Of a stretch of 64,000 nucleotides of DNA, positions 42,769 to 51,300 are shown one piece after another. The DNA lies in NCBI GenBank assembly GCA_016722065.1, contig JADKGX010000001.1:1922001-1986000 (forward strand). The letters are read 5' to 3'. The translations under genes and the position numbers were made by a program. Within the stretch, counting starts at the first letter, position 1, and every line of letters starts with the position of its first letter. Source of the stretch: Planctomycetota bacterium (GTDB taxonomy: Bacteria; Planctomycetota; UBA8742; UBA2392). The notes under the pieces are model-generated. The model worked only from the letters and a program-made list of their open reading frames with translations, was not told the origin of the DNA and did no database searches.

Positions 42769-44127
42769 ATGCCCACTCCCATCCACAACCTTGACGACGT
42801 TGTTGCCTACCTCAATCGGCACACCGACTATGAAAAGCAGCTCGGGGGCCGCACACGCGACACCTTTGACCTTGAGCGCATGCATGAAATCCTGAACCTG
42901 CTGCTGCGGCCGGAAACAGCCTATACCTGCGCCCACGTGGCCGGCACCAAGGGCAAGGGCAGCACGGCAACCTTTCTGGCGGCCATGCTGCAATCCCAGG
43001 GCCTCAAGACCGGCTTGTTCACCAGCCCGCACCTGCAACGCTTGACCCAGCGCATTGAAATCAACGGTGCCGAAATCACTGAACGCGAAATGGTGGAAGC
43101 GTTCCTTCAGGTCGTTGCAGTCATTGAAGACAAACTGGCCGGCGCACCCGATGTGACCTTCTTTGAACTGCTGACCGTCACGGCCATGGTCGCCTTTGCC
43201 CGCGCCGGGGTGCAAATTGCGGTGTTTGAGGTTGGCCTGGGCGGGCGCCTGGACAGCACCAACGTGATCAGCCCGCAAGTCTGCGTGATCACGGAAATCG
43301 GCCTGGACCACACCCAGCAACTGGGCAGCACGATCCGCGAAATCGCCGCCGAAAAAGCCGGCATCATCAAGCCCGGCATTCCTGTCGTTTGCGGCGCCAG
43401 CGACCCCGAAGCCGTGCGCACCATTCACCGCGTGGCCCGAGACCAGGAGGCCCCGGTGCTGCAGTTCGGCCGCGAGTATTCGGTGCGCGGCGTCAACCGC
43501 ACCGGCCTGGAACTTGAGTTCACCGCCGACGTGCAGGGCCAGCGCTATGAAAAAGTCCGCCTGCGCCACCCCGCCCGTTACATGGCCGACAACGCCGCAC
43601 ACGCCCTGTGCGCCCTGGAGGTTCTGGCCTCCGTGCCGGACCTGCTGCCCGAAGGCACACTGCACCGCGACCTGGCCCTGGATGCCCTGTGGCGTGTCAG
43701 CCTGCCCGGCAAGTTTGAAATCTTTGCCGCAAAGCCCAGCGTGGTGATCGACAGCGCCCACAACGAACTTTCCCTCAAGGCCGCACTGGCCACGGCCCGG
43801 GCGATTGCTTCGGGCCCGGTGGTGTGCGTGGTGGGGTTGGCCAAAGACAAAGATGAAGAAGCCTGCATGAAGCGGGTGGCAGAGGTTGCCGACGGCGCGG
43901 TGTTCACGACGTATTACAGCCCGCGCCAGGGCCGGCCTGAAGACCTGCTGCGTACCTACACCAAGTTCGGCGGCAAGGCCGGCAGCCTGCAGGAGCACCC
44001 CGAGGCCGCACTGGAAGTCGCCATCGAACAAGCCGGGCAGGACGGTCTCGTACTGGTGACCGGATCAACCTATCTTGCCGGTATCCTGCGCCAGGCCGCG
44101 CAGGAGTATTCCGCAACAGGCAACTGA
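42769..44127 (+). CDS. folC: Folylpolyglutamate synthase/dihydrofolate synthase
   Basis: 452 aa from ATG 42769. This Mur-ligase-type enzyme adds glutamate to dihydropteroate and to folates. The P-loop is VAGTKGKGSTATF. It also shows FTSPHLQRLTQRIEING, FEVGLGGRLDSTNV (catalytic region), ITEIGLDHTQQLG, AEKAGIIKPG and IDSAHNE at the C-domain start. The stop is 2 bases before the xseB start, so the genes are translationally linked. The upstream gap carries a TTGTTCC-type tandem repeat. Confidence 0.95.
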   Translation: MPTPIHNLDDVVAYLNRHTDYEKQLGGRTRDTFDLERMHEILNLLLRPETAYTCAHVAGTKGKGSTATFLAAMLQSQGLKTGLFTSPHLQRLTQRIEINGAEITEREMVEAFLQVVAVIEDKLAGAPDVTFFELLTVTAMVAFARAGVQIAVFEVGLGGRLDSTNVISPQVCVITEIGLDHTQQLGSTIREIAAEKAGIIKPGIPVVCGASDPEAVRTIHRVARDQEAPVLQFGREYSVRGVNRTGLELEFTADVQGQRYEKVRLRHPARYMADNAAHALCALEVLASVPDLLPEGTLHRDLALDALWRVSLPGKFEIFAAKPSVVIDSAHNELSLKAALATARAIASGPVVCVVGLAKDKDEEACMKRVAEVADGAVFTTYYSPRQGRPEDLLRTYTKFGGKAGSLQEHPEAALEVAIEQAGQDGLVLVTGSTYLAGILRQAAQEYSATGN

Positions 44128-44129
44128 CC

Positions 44130-44402
44130 ATGTCCAAGAAACCCAAAGACGAGCCACAGTTTGAAGACCTGGTTGCCCAGGTGGAAGCAGCCCTGCAGCA
44201 ACTGGAAAGCGGCGAGTTACCGCTGGAGGAAGCGCTCAAGCGCTACGAAGACGGAGTGGCGGGCCTGCGCAAGTGCTACGAAATCCTCAAGAAGGCCGAA
44301 AAGAAAGTCCAGTTACTCACGGAACGCCAGGGCGAAGTCAGCGAAAAACCCTTCGAAGTCGACGAAGAAGCACAGGGCGAAGACCCCAAAAAGCTGTTCT
44401 AG
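44130..44402 (+). CDS. xseB: Exodeoxyribonuclease VII small subunit
   Basis: 90 aa. XseB binds the large subunit XseA (not in this window) to form the single-strand exonuclease. The family core is clear: FEDLVAQVEAALQQLESGELPLEEALKRYEDGVAGLRKCYEILKKAEKKV, shortened as LESGELPLEEALKRYEDG. The C-terminal tail is acidic (FEVDEEAQGEDPKKLF). It directly follows folC. Downstream is a cluster of hairpin repeats. Confidence 0.94.
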   Translation: MSKKPKDEPQFEDLVAQVEAALQQLESGELPLEEALKRYEDGVAGLRKCYEILKKAEKKVQLLTERQGEVSEKPFEVDEEAQGEDPKKLF

Positions 44403-44436
44403 GCCAAGGGCCCCAACCAACAGCCCGAATAACAGT

Positions 44437-44548
44437 CCGGCACGGAAGTGCCGGGGGTCGGCCCGCAGGGCCGACGACAAACGCTGAACAAGGAGTCACT
44501 GGGTAACTCCGTGTTCCATCCGTTTGCCACGGCGGGCAGGATGCCCGC
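44437..44548. repeat. Cluster of small hairpin repeats downstream of xseB
   Basis: Three perfect hairpins: CCGGCAC-GGAA-GTGCCGG (44437-44454), GTCGGCCC-GCA-GGGCCGAC (44457-44475) and GCGGGC-AGGAT-GCCCGC (44532-44548). Between them lies GTAACTCCGTGTTC (44503-44516), shared with 34742-34755. The motifs look like dispersed intergenic repeats rather than one terminator, as no T-run follows the first two. Confidence 0.65.
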
Positions 44549-44562
44549 GGTCCTTTGGCCTT

Positions 44563-45081
44563 TTATGCGGCTGAACTGATGGCTGGTGGTGGCGCGTTGG
44601 CCCGGGTTGGGGCCGGTTGCGCGCCGGTGGGTGGTTGCAAGTCGGCCTCTGGTGCGGGTTCTGGTCGCTTTGGCGGACAAAGTGAGTCGCTGGCTTGCTG
44701 GCGCATCAACTCAGACAGGATCTGCAGGGCCTGGGCGCGGCATTCGGCCTTGAGTTGCAACTGATTGTCCAGCAGCTCGCGCAGCAGTTTGTCGACGCGA
44801 AAGGCAATGCTTGGGCTGATCGTCCAGCGGTGGGGCTTGCTGCCGTCGCTGGCGGCCACGACTTCAAGTTCGCGGTCGTGAATCGCCAGCAGCTTCTTCC
44901 AGCGGGCGATGCTGGCATCAAGTTCCAGGCCGTTGCGCGCCGCATAGATTTCATCGGCGGCCAGTTGCAGGTTCTGGGTGGCCAGGTCTTGTTCGCGCGT
45001 CTGGGCAGCCTTGGGTTGCGCCGGAGCCGCCGGCGACGGGATCGAATGATGTTTAGGCCTGACAGAGTGGTAACGGGCCAT
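44563..45081 (-). CDS. Small soluble protein of unknown function
   Basis: 172 aa from ATG 45081 (AAGG upstream). N-terminus basic (MARYHSVRPKHHS), middle helical (NLQLAADEIYAARNGLELDASIARWKKLLAIHDRELEVV; FRVDKLLRELLDNQLQLKAECRAQAL), C-terminus Pro/Ala-rich low complexity. The shape recalls small DNA-packaging or regulatory proteins, but nothing supports a specific family. It is flanked on both sides by repeat clusters (44437-44548 and 45203-45320), which may mark a variable locus. Confidence 0.6.
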   Translation of the reverse strand: MARYHSVRPKHHSIPSPAAPAQPKAAQTREQDLATQNLQLAADEIYAARNGLELDASIARWKKLLAIHDRELEVVAASDGSKPHRWTISPSIAFRVDKLLRELLDNQLQLKAECRAQALQILSELMRQQASDSLCPPKRPEPAPEADLQPPTGAQPAPTRANAPPPAISSAA

Positions 45082-45202
45082 GGCAGTAACCTTGCATCGA
45101 ACCAGCGCGGAGGGATCCACGCTCGATGAAGGAAGCATACAACCCGTGGCGACAGATTCGGGGCAGTCAGGAACGCAGGCCAGCCATGGGGCGCGTGGTG
45201 TT

Positions 45203-45250
45203 GCGCCCCGCAGGGGCGCTACAGAATAGCCGGGGGCGCAAGCCCCCGGT
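45203..45250 (+). repeat. 48-bp double-hairpin dispersed repeat, copy 1
   Basis: Two adjoining stems, GCGCCCC-GCA-GGGGCGC and CCGGGGGC-GCAA-GCCCCCGG, are joined by TACAGAATAG. The 48 bases match 55869-55916 in reverse complement at 46 of 48 positions. A third hairpin GCCCC-GTCA-GGGGC (45272-45285) and the 18-mer CTCCGTTACTCTGTGTTC (45303-45320) follow directly. Confidence 0.85.
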
Positions 45251-45302
45251 TTTCGTTGCCAGAAGATCCAAGCCCCGTCAGGGGCGGCACGCCGGTCGGC
45301 TT

Positions 45303-45320
45303 CTCCGTTACTCTGTGTTC
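45303..45320. repeat. Dispersed 18-mer repeat motif
   Basis: CTCCGTTACTCTGTGTTC is the exact reverse complement of 34675-34692. It lies between the double-hairpin repeat and the end of the GGDEF gene. Confidence 0.7.
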
Positions 45321-45368
45321 AGCCCGTTACGACCGCGTGGGCGTTTCCTAGGCACACTGGCTGACCGC

Positions 45369-47309
45369 CTACGCGTTCTGTTTGCGCAGGCGCTTGCTGG
45401 GGGCTTTGCCTTCGGCCAGTTGATCGGCTTCTTCGTCGGTCAGGAAGTCCAGGCGATCGCTATCGGCGGCCAGCTTTTCAGCTTCGGTCAGGGGCGCCGG
45501 AATCACGATCGCTTCCTTCTTCTTGCGCGGGGCGCGTTTGCGCCTGGGCTTTTCCGGTTGCGCGGGCGCAGCGGCCGGCGCAACGGGCTGGCTTGTCGGG
45601 GCTGCTTCGGTTGCGGCCTTTTGGGCTGGTTTGCGGCGCGGCGTGCGCTTGGGCCTGGCAGGCAGCGCGGGTAGTGCGCCGGAAGCGTTGCTGTGCAGGC
45701 GTTGCAGGGTGTCGGCCGGGGCCCTGGGTTCGTCGCTGGAACCGCCCAGCCGGGCGGAAAGGTTGCGGGTCAAGAACTCGGCGGCTTCGCGCACTACGCA
45801 ATCGACTACGCGTGCGCGTTCGTTGTCGTTGCCGACAACTTCGGCCAGTCCGGTCGCCAGCGCGTCGATGCTTTCGCCCAGTTGGGCGCGGGCGGATGCG
45901 GCTTTTTCGTCGCGCAGCGGCAGCGGGTCGGCATCGCCATCCAGGGGCGAGTTGTCGCCGGCCAGCCCCAGGCGGCGTTTGACCTCGCCATTGAGGTCGC
46001 CGGAGCGTTCGATGACGCGGAAGTTTTCGCGGCCGCGGCACACGACAACCAGGTTACGCCCGTTCTGCTTGCCGTGGTACAGGGCCTGGTCGCAGAACTC
46101 CTTGAGGTCCTTGTCGCCCTGCATCAGTTCTTCGTTGAACTCGGCCACGCCAAAGCTGGCGCTAATGGGCAGCAGGCGGCCGCGGTCGTCGTAGAACTCG
46201 GTGCTGGCAATCACGTGGCGCAGGCGTTCGGCGGCCAGGGCGGCGTCGTCTTCGGTGGTGCCAGAGCAGACAATGCACAGTTCTTCGCCGCCGTAGCGAA
46301 AGGGCGTGTCCGAATCGCGGGCTTCGCGAAGCAGAATCTGCGCCACCTGGGCCAGCACGATATCGCCGGCCAGGTGTCCATAGGTGTCGTTGATGTGCTT
46401 GAACTTGTCGATGTCCAGCATGATCAATGCCAGCGGCATGCCGGTGCGGCGCGCCACGGCGACTTGCTTGCGCACCTGGTCGGCATAATGGTTGGCGTTG
46501 TACAGCCCGGTCTTTTCGTCCTTGATCGCGCGGTCCCACATGGTGGCGGTTTTCAGGCCCAGGCTGACCATGCGCACCAACTGGCCCACGGCTTGTTCAA
46601 AGGCCGGCATTTCTTCCTGAAAGTCGGGCTCGTCGGCGACGTTGCGGGAAATGCGCACCACGCCGCGCACGCCTTCGCTGGTGCTGAAGAAGACGGCCAG
46701 CACGAACTCGCCGGTGGCTTCATTGAGGGATCGAACCGAGCGCCCGGTGCGCACGCATTCGTCGACCAGGCTGTGGCCCACGGTTTCATTGGTGAGTGCC
46801 GGCGGGAAGTAATCGTGGCCGCGGCGGCGCTCTGCGCGGGGCGAGGCGAGGCCCTGGTCGTCCAGCGTGAACACGGCCACGGAATCAGAGCGCGAGAAGT
46901 GTTCGAGTTGTTCCAGCACGACGGACAGAATGCGCTCGAAGTTGACTTCCTGCTTGATGGCCATGCTGACCTGTTGTGCGGCGCTGAAGACATCCAGGTT
47001 GCGCACCATGCGGGTGCGTTCCTTGGCGACGTCTTCATTCAAGTAGCGTTGCAGGTTGCGGTATTCGTTTTCAAAACGCACGCGGGCGCGGTAGGTGGCG
47101 CTGCAAAACAGCGCCAGCAGGGCCGCCATGATGGCCGACAACCCGCCGGAGATAGCGATCACGGAAAAGGCCCAGTGGTTGGCGCTGCCGGCTTCAAAGC
47201 CGCCCATGCGCGTGAAGTAGTAGCACACCAGAACCAGCGTGCCGATCGGCAGCAGCAGCGAAACGCCCAGCAGATACGTCGAGCGCCAGGTTGTGTCGGC
47301 CTGCGGCAT
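45369..47309 (-). CDS. Membrane-anchored GAF-GGDEF diguanylate cyclase
   Basis: 646 aa from ATG 47309 (GGGAA upstream). Two membrane helices lie near the N-terminus (LLGVSLLLPIGTLVLVCYYF; WAFSVIAISGGLSAIMAALLALF). A GAF-like domain follows at ~120-280 (ERILSVVLEQLEHFSRSDSVAVFTL), then a GGDEF domain: DEKTGLYNANHYADQV, MLDIDKFKHINDTYGH, RYGGEELC (the GGEEL form, active in known enzymes), SASFGVAEF. It should make c-di-GMP from GTP. A ~200-residue Ala/Pro/Lys/Arg-rich tail (RPKRTPRRKPAQKAA, KPRRKRAPRKKKE) is unusual. No PilZ or EAL protein is in the window. Confidence 0.9.
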   Translation of the reverse strand: MPQADTTWRSTYLLGVSLLLPIGTLVLVCYYFTRMGGFEAGSANHWAFSVIAISGGLSAIMAALLALFCSATYRARVRFENEYRNLQRYLNEDVAKERTRMVRNLDVFSAAQQVSMAIKQEVNFERILSVVLEQLEHFSRSDSVAVFTLDDQGLASPRAERRRGHDYFPPALTNETVGHSLVDECVRTGRSVRSLNEATGEFVLAVFFSTSEGVRGVVRISRNVADEPDFQEEMPAFEQAVGQLVRMVSLGLKTATMWDRAIKDEKTGLYNANHYADQVRKQVAVARRTGMPLALIMLDIDKFKHINDTYGHLAGDIVLAQVAQILLREARDSDTPFRYGGEELCIVCSGTTEDDAALAAERLRHVIASTEFYDDRGRLLPISASFGVAEFNEELMQGDKDLKEFCDQALYHGKQNGRNLVVVCRGRENFRVIERSGDLNGEVKRRLGLAGDNSPLDGDADPLPLRDEKAASARAQLGESIDALATGLAEVVGNDNERARVVDCVVREAAEFLTRNLSARLGGSSDEPRAPADTLQRLHSNASGALPALPARPKRTPRRKPAQKAATEAAPTSQPVAPAAAPAQPEKPRRKRAPRKKKEAIVIPAPLTEAEKLAADSDRLDFLTDEEADQLAEGKAPSKRLRKQNA

Positions 47310-47432
47310 TGGGCTTCCCGGCAGAGACGAAGGCCCCCGTGCCTTCGTAAGGGAAGTATCGGCCCGATAACGAAGTGCGCTGAAGGCAGTTTTCAGAAAG
47401 CATGATTGGGGCAATGGTTAGAGAGCTTGAAA

Positions 47433-47468
47433 AAAGCAAACGGGCCGCGCTGGTGCGCGGCCCGTTTT
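47433..47468. terminator. Bidirectional terminator between hup and the GGDEF gene
   Basis: A 12-bp perfect stem (47439-47450 with 47455-47466, loop TGGT) has TTTTC on the plus side and TTTGCTTTTTT on the minus side. It lies 18 bases beyond the HU stop codon and ends HU transcription. Confidence 0.9.
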
Positions 47469-47484
47469 CAAACGTGGCAACAAA

Positions 47485-47778
47485 CTACTTCTTGCGGCCG
47501 TTGATCTGGTCCTTGAATTCCTTGCCCACCTTGAAGCCGACGGTCTTGTAGGCCTTGATCTTCATCGAGGCGCCGGTCTGGGGGTTGCGGCCGTTGCGGG
47601 CGCCGCGTTCACGAACCGAGAACGTGCCAAAACCGATGACCTGAACCTTTTTGTCCTTGAGCACGCCGTCCTTCAGGGCGCCGACAACGGCGTCGAAGGC
47701 GCGTTCCGCAGCGGCCTTGCTTTCGAAACCGGCGGACTTGTTCTTGAGGACGAGGTCAACGAGCTGTGCCTTGTTCAT
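47485..47778 (-). CDS. hup: HU-family DNA-binding protein
   Basis: 97 aa. A histone-like dimeric nucleoid protein that bends DNA. The family pattern is complete: MNKAQLVDLVLKNKSAGFESKAAAERAFDAVV in part, VQVIGFGTFSVRERGARNGRNPQTG with the Pro that intercalates DNA, and MKIKAYKTVGFKVGKEFKD. GGAG precedes the ATG. It stands alone, with a strong terminator after it and a long upstream gap. Confidence 0.96.
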   Translation of the reverse strand: MNKAQLVDLVLKNKSAGFESKAAAERAFDAVVGALKDGVLKDKKVQVIGFGTFSVRERGARNGRNPQTGASMKIKAYKTVGFKVGKEFKDQINGRKK

Positions 47779-48358
47779 CTTTGCTCCGTATCCCCTGAGG
47801 GGATTGTAAATGCCATGTCACCGGGCCCATCCCAAGTGACTTATTTCTGATTTCGGACCAACTACACAACATCTAGTCCGTCTGCAACTAATTTGAACTT
47901 ACGTTCAGGAAAGTCTTGCCCCACATGCCTGAGATCAAGGCCGTTGCGGGGGGCGACTCTGAACCCCGTTCAATCCAAGCCCCTATGGCTTGAGTACGCG
48001 GAACCATAGCCACAGGCGGCTTGCCGGTCAATACGCTGAGTTGCAATTGTTGAAAATTTCGAGGGCCTGAACCCGCTTCAATTCAACGTTTTTGGACCAC
48101 TGGCGCCGCAATTGTGCTTGACAGAGCCACAGCAAAGCGCTACGGGCGGACCCGCTTGGGCAAGCCTTGCGCAGCCACCACCCCGGCACTTCCCGCATCG
48201 CGGCAAGCGTGCGGCCCAGTGGCCGCAAACCAGCTTCAAATCAACGTTTGTGAGTGTGTCAGAAACTCCTGGTGGGTGCGACTTTGCGCACGACAAGCGC
48301 CAAGGGCCGATAATCCATCGGGGCTTGTTCGCCGGCGATCGCCTTGGGTCTTGACCTG
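47779..48358. other. Intergenic region with a spaced direct repeat
   Basis: 580 bases containing the HU promoter side (left) and the region beyond the stop of the giant TPR gene (right). GCTTCAATTCAACGTTT (48075-48091) recurs as GCTTCAAATCAACGTTT (48233-48249), one mismatch, 158 bases apart. Overlapping short frames exist on both strands but no gene is supported. Confidence 0.5.
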
Positions 48359-51300
48359 TCAACCCTTGATGCGCGCGTCCATTTCGTCGATGCGCGCTTT
48401 CCAGGTGGATTCCATTTCCTGCAGCGCCTGCTTTTGCTGCATGCGCTCTTCCTCGCTGGCGGGTTTACGCGCGTTGATTTCGTCCAGCGCCTGTTGCAGC
48501 GCGCCCCGCGCACGCGCCACCCAGGACCGCGCCGCGGCTTTGTCGGCAAGGTCCGTTACCAGCAGCTCGGCCAGTTCCAGTTGCAAGGCAATGCGGTCCG
48601 ACACCAGCGGAATCTGCTGCATCAGCGCCGATTGCAGCGAACCGCGCGCGTCGACAAACCATTGCCTGGCTGCGGCGGCGTCCTGTGCGGCCACGGCCCG
48701 GCCTAACGCGCGCTGGATCGCCGCCAGCAACTGATACGCCGGCGGGTAATCAAACAGCATCTCGACGGCTTCCTGGGCATAGCCCAGTGCCTGTTGCGAT
48801 TTGCCTTCCGCGTGCAGGCGGCGCGCAGCCGCCATGCGGGCGATGCCGGCCTTTTCAATCTGGTCCTGCAGGGTTCGTGTCCGCACCATCAGGGCCTCGC
48901 TTCGGGCGCGGGCGGGGTCGTCTGCGTCCAGGGTCTCCAGCGATTCCTGCAGCAGGTCACGCGCGCGGGCCACTGCCAGCCGCGCCTGGGAAATGCGGTT
49001 GTCTTCAAACATCAGGGCTTCGTCTTCCCACAGCAGCGACGCGGCCTTGATCAGTGCCTCGGGGTCGGTCACGGCGCGGGTGTAATCGGATGCCGCCAGG
49101 CGCAGCCATTGGCCGGCTTGTTCAGCGCCGGCGCCGCGGGCCATATCGCTGTAGATGTCGCCGCGCGCGGCATACAGCAGCGGCGTGGGCGCGGTCATGA
49201 CTTCGGCCAGGCGGTCCAGGGCAGGTTGCAGCTTGCCCTGGCGGCGCAGGTCGTCGGCCTCGATGCGCGCAATGCGGCGCTGCAGATCAAGAATGTCCTG
49301 CTCCAGTGCCGCTGTGTCGTTGCCCTGGGGCAGGGTGCGCAGGTTTTCGCGCAACTCGGCCAGCTTCTTGTAGGGGTCACTGATGAACCAGGTGCGCTTG
49401 CGGCGTACCTCGACAATCTCGGTTTCAAAATCCAGCGGCGCCCGGGCGTAGGCTTGCAGCGCAATCGTGTAGTACTTTTCGGCATCGCCCGTCAGCAGAT
49501 ACGCCAGGCGCTGGGCCGCAATGCCGCGCAGCCGGATCGCAAAGCTGATTTTGTCGGGATCCACGGCGCCTTCAATCAACGCGCCGGTGGTCTTGAGGCA
49601 ATCCAGGTAGGCGCGCACGGCCTGGTCGCGCAGCTTCTTGGCCTCTGTGTTATCGCCCAGCTTGATCTTGTTGTTGAAGGCCTTGAGCATCTGCTGGCCC
49701 AGATCCGCCTGCAGTTGCGCCAGCGAAAGGTTCACGCCCTGCAGCAACTGGGGCTTGTCCTTCAGCGCCTCCACCAGTTGCGAAAAGACCTTCACGGCCT
49801 CCAGCAGGTTGCCTTCTTCCTCATAGTGATGCTTCAGCCAGTCCAGCGCCTCAATGTTGTCTGATTTCAGCAGGGCCGCCGCACGCATGAACTCTGCGGC
49901 CACCATGTGGCGGGAGATGTCGGAAAGATCGCGGGTTTCGCCGTCGGCACCGCGCACGCCCAGGCGGCCGTCGGCTACGTCGCGCGCCACCTTGACCAGC
50001 TTGCCGGAAAGCATGGCGCGGGCGCGCTCGCTCAAGGTCAGCATGTTTTCCAGCAGTTCGTTCAAGCCGTCGCGCAGGCTTTTTTGTTCTTCTTCACTGG
50101 TGGGCGGCTTGCGCGGGTTGATCACTTCCTCGGCAAGCTCGAGATAAAACTGCGTCAGCACGCCAGCCACCGGGCCGTCTTCGGGCCGTGCATTGAAACC
50201 CGTGCGCAGCAACTCTTCTGCATTGCCGCGCAGGTTGGGCTCACGCGTGAACCACATGCCCAGGGCGATTTCCAGGCCGGTGCCCTCAATCAGACCCAGA
50301 CCTTCCTCGTTTTCCGGGTCTGTTTCCACGGCGTCGCGCATCAGCGCCACTACGGCAAGCAGCCCGCGGCCGAATTCCTCGCGGCCATCCAGCAGTTTCT
50401 TGCCGCGATAGAACGCGCCGATCAAACCTTGCCAGGTGGGGTTGTCGTCGCCGCGCAGGGCCTTGTAGGCCGCCAGATGCTTCTGGCGCAGGGCGGCCGC
50501 CTGGTCCACGGCGCCCTGGCGCAGTCCCGCGGCCTTGAGGCGCAGTGCCGGCTTGTGGCCGGGGTGCTGGCGCAATTCTTCGGCCAGCAGCTTGTTGGCC
50601 TCCAGCCTGTCTTTGCCGCCGCGTTCAAACAGCAGGTACGAAAGCATGGTGCGCAGGCCGACAAAATCAGGGTCCAGTGTCAGCGCCTGGCGAAAGCATT
50701 TTTCGGCGGTTTCGTCGCCGGCACGGCCGCGGGCGAAAACTTCGGCGGCTTCCACCAGCATGCGCGCGCGGGCCTTGCGGGGCTGGGCGCCTTGATCGGC
50801 CAGTGCCAGCAGTTCGGTGTACAGTTTGCGGCTTTCCTGCAGCAGCGGCACCAGCTCAGGTGGCATGGTCGATTCGCTGCCCTTGCCGGAGAGTTCCAGG
50901 CGGCGCGAAAACTCCGCATAGCGCAGGCGCGCGCGTTGGCCAATGGCGGCTTCGTCGCGGCCGCGTTCGTGCTCATAGTCTGCAAGCTGGCGCCAGGCTT
51001 TGTTCAGGGTGTCTTCGTTGATCGGCTTTTCGGCCAACGCGTTGCGGCCATACTCACCGGCCAGGTTCAACCGCGCCGAGGCATAGCGCGAGGATTTGGC
51101 CAGCGCTTCCTCAAAACTTGCCACGGCCTCGTCGTGCCGGCCCAGTGCACTCAATGCAAGGCCGCGAAAGTTGGCCAGAATCGCCTCAATATCCGCCACG
51201 CGCTCGGCGTGGGCGGGGTTGTCGCGCGAGCGCCAGGTGGTTTGCACGGTGGCGGAGGCCTGGGCAAGAAGGCTCAGGGCCTTGTCGGGGTGTTCGCGTT

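Noticed and set aside
44563..45081. The 172-aa protein as a phage terminase small subunit
   Set aside because: Only helical content and size agree; no phage genes adjoin and no terminase motif is seen.
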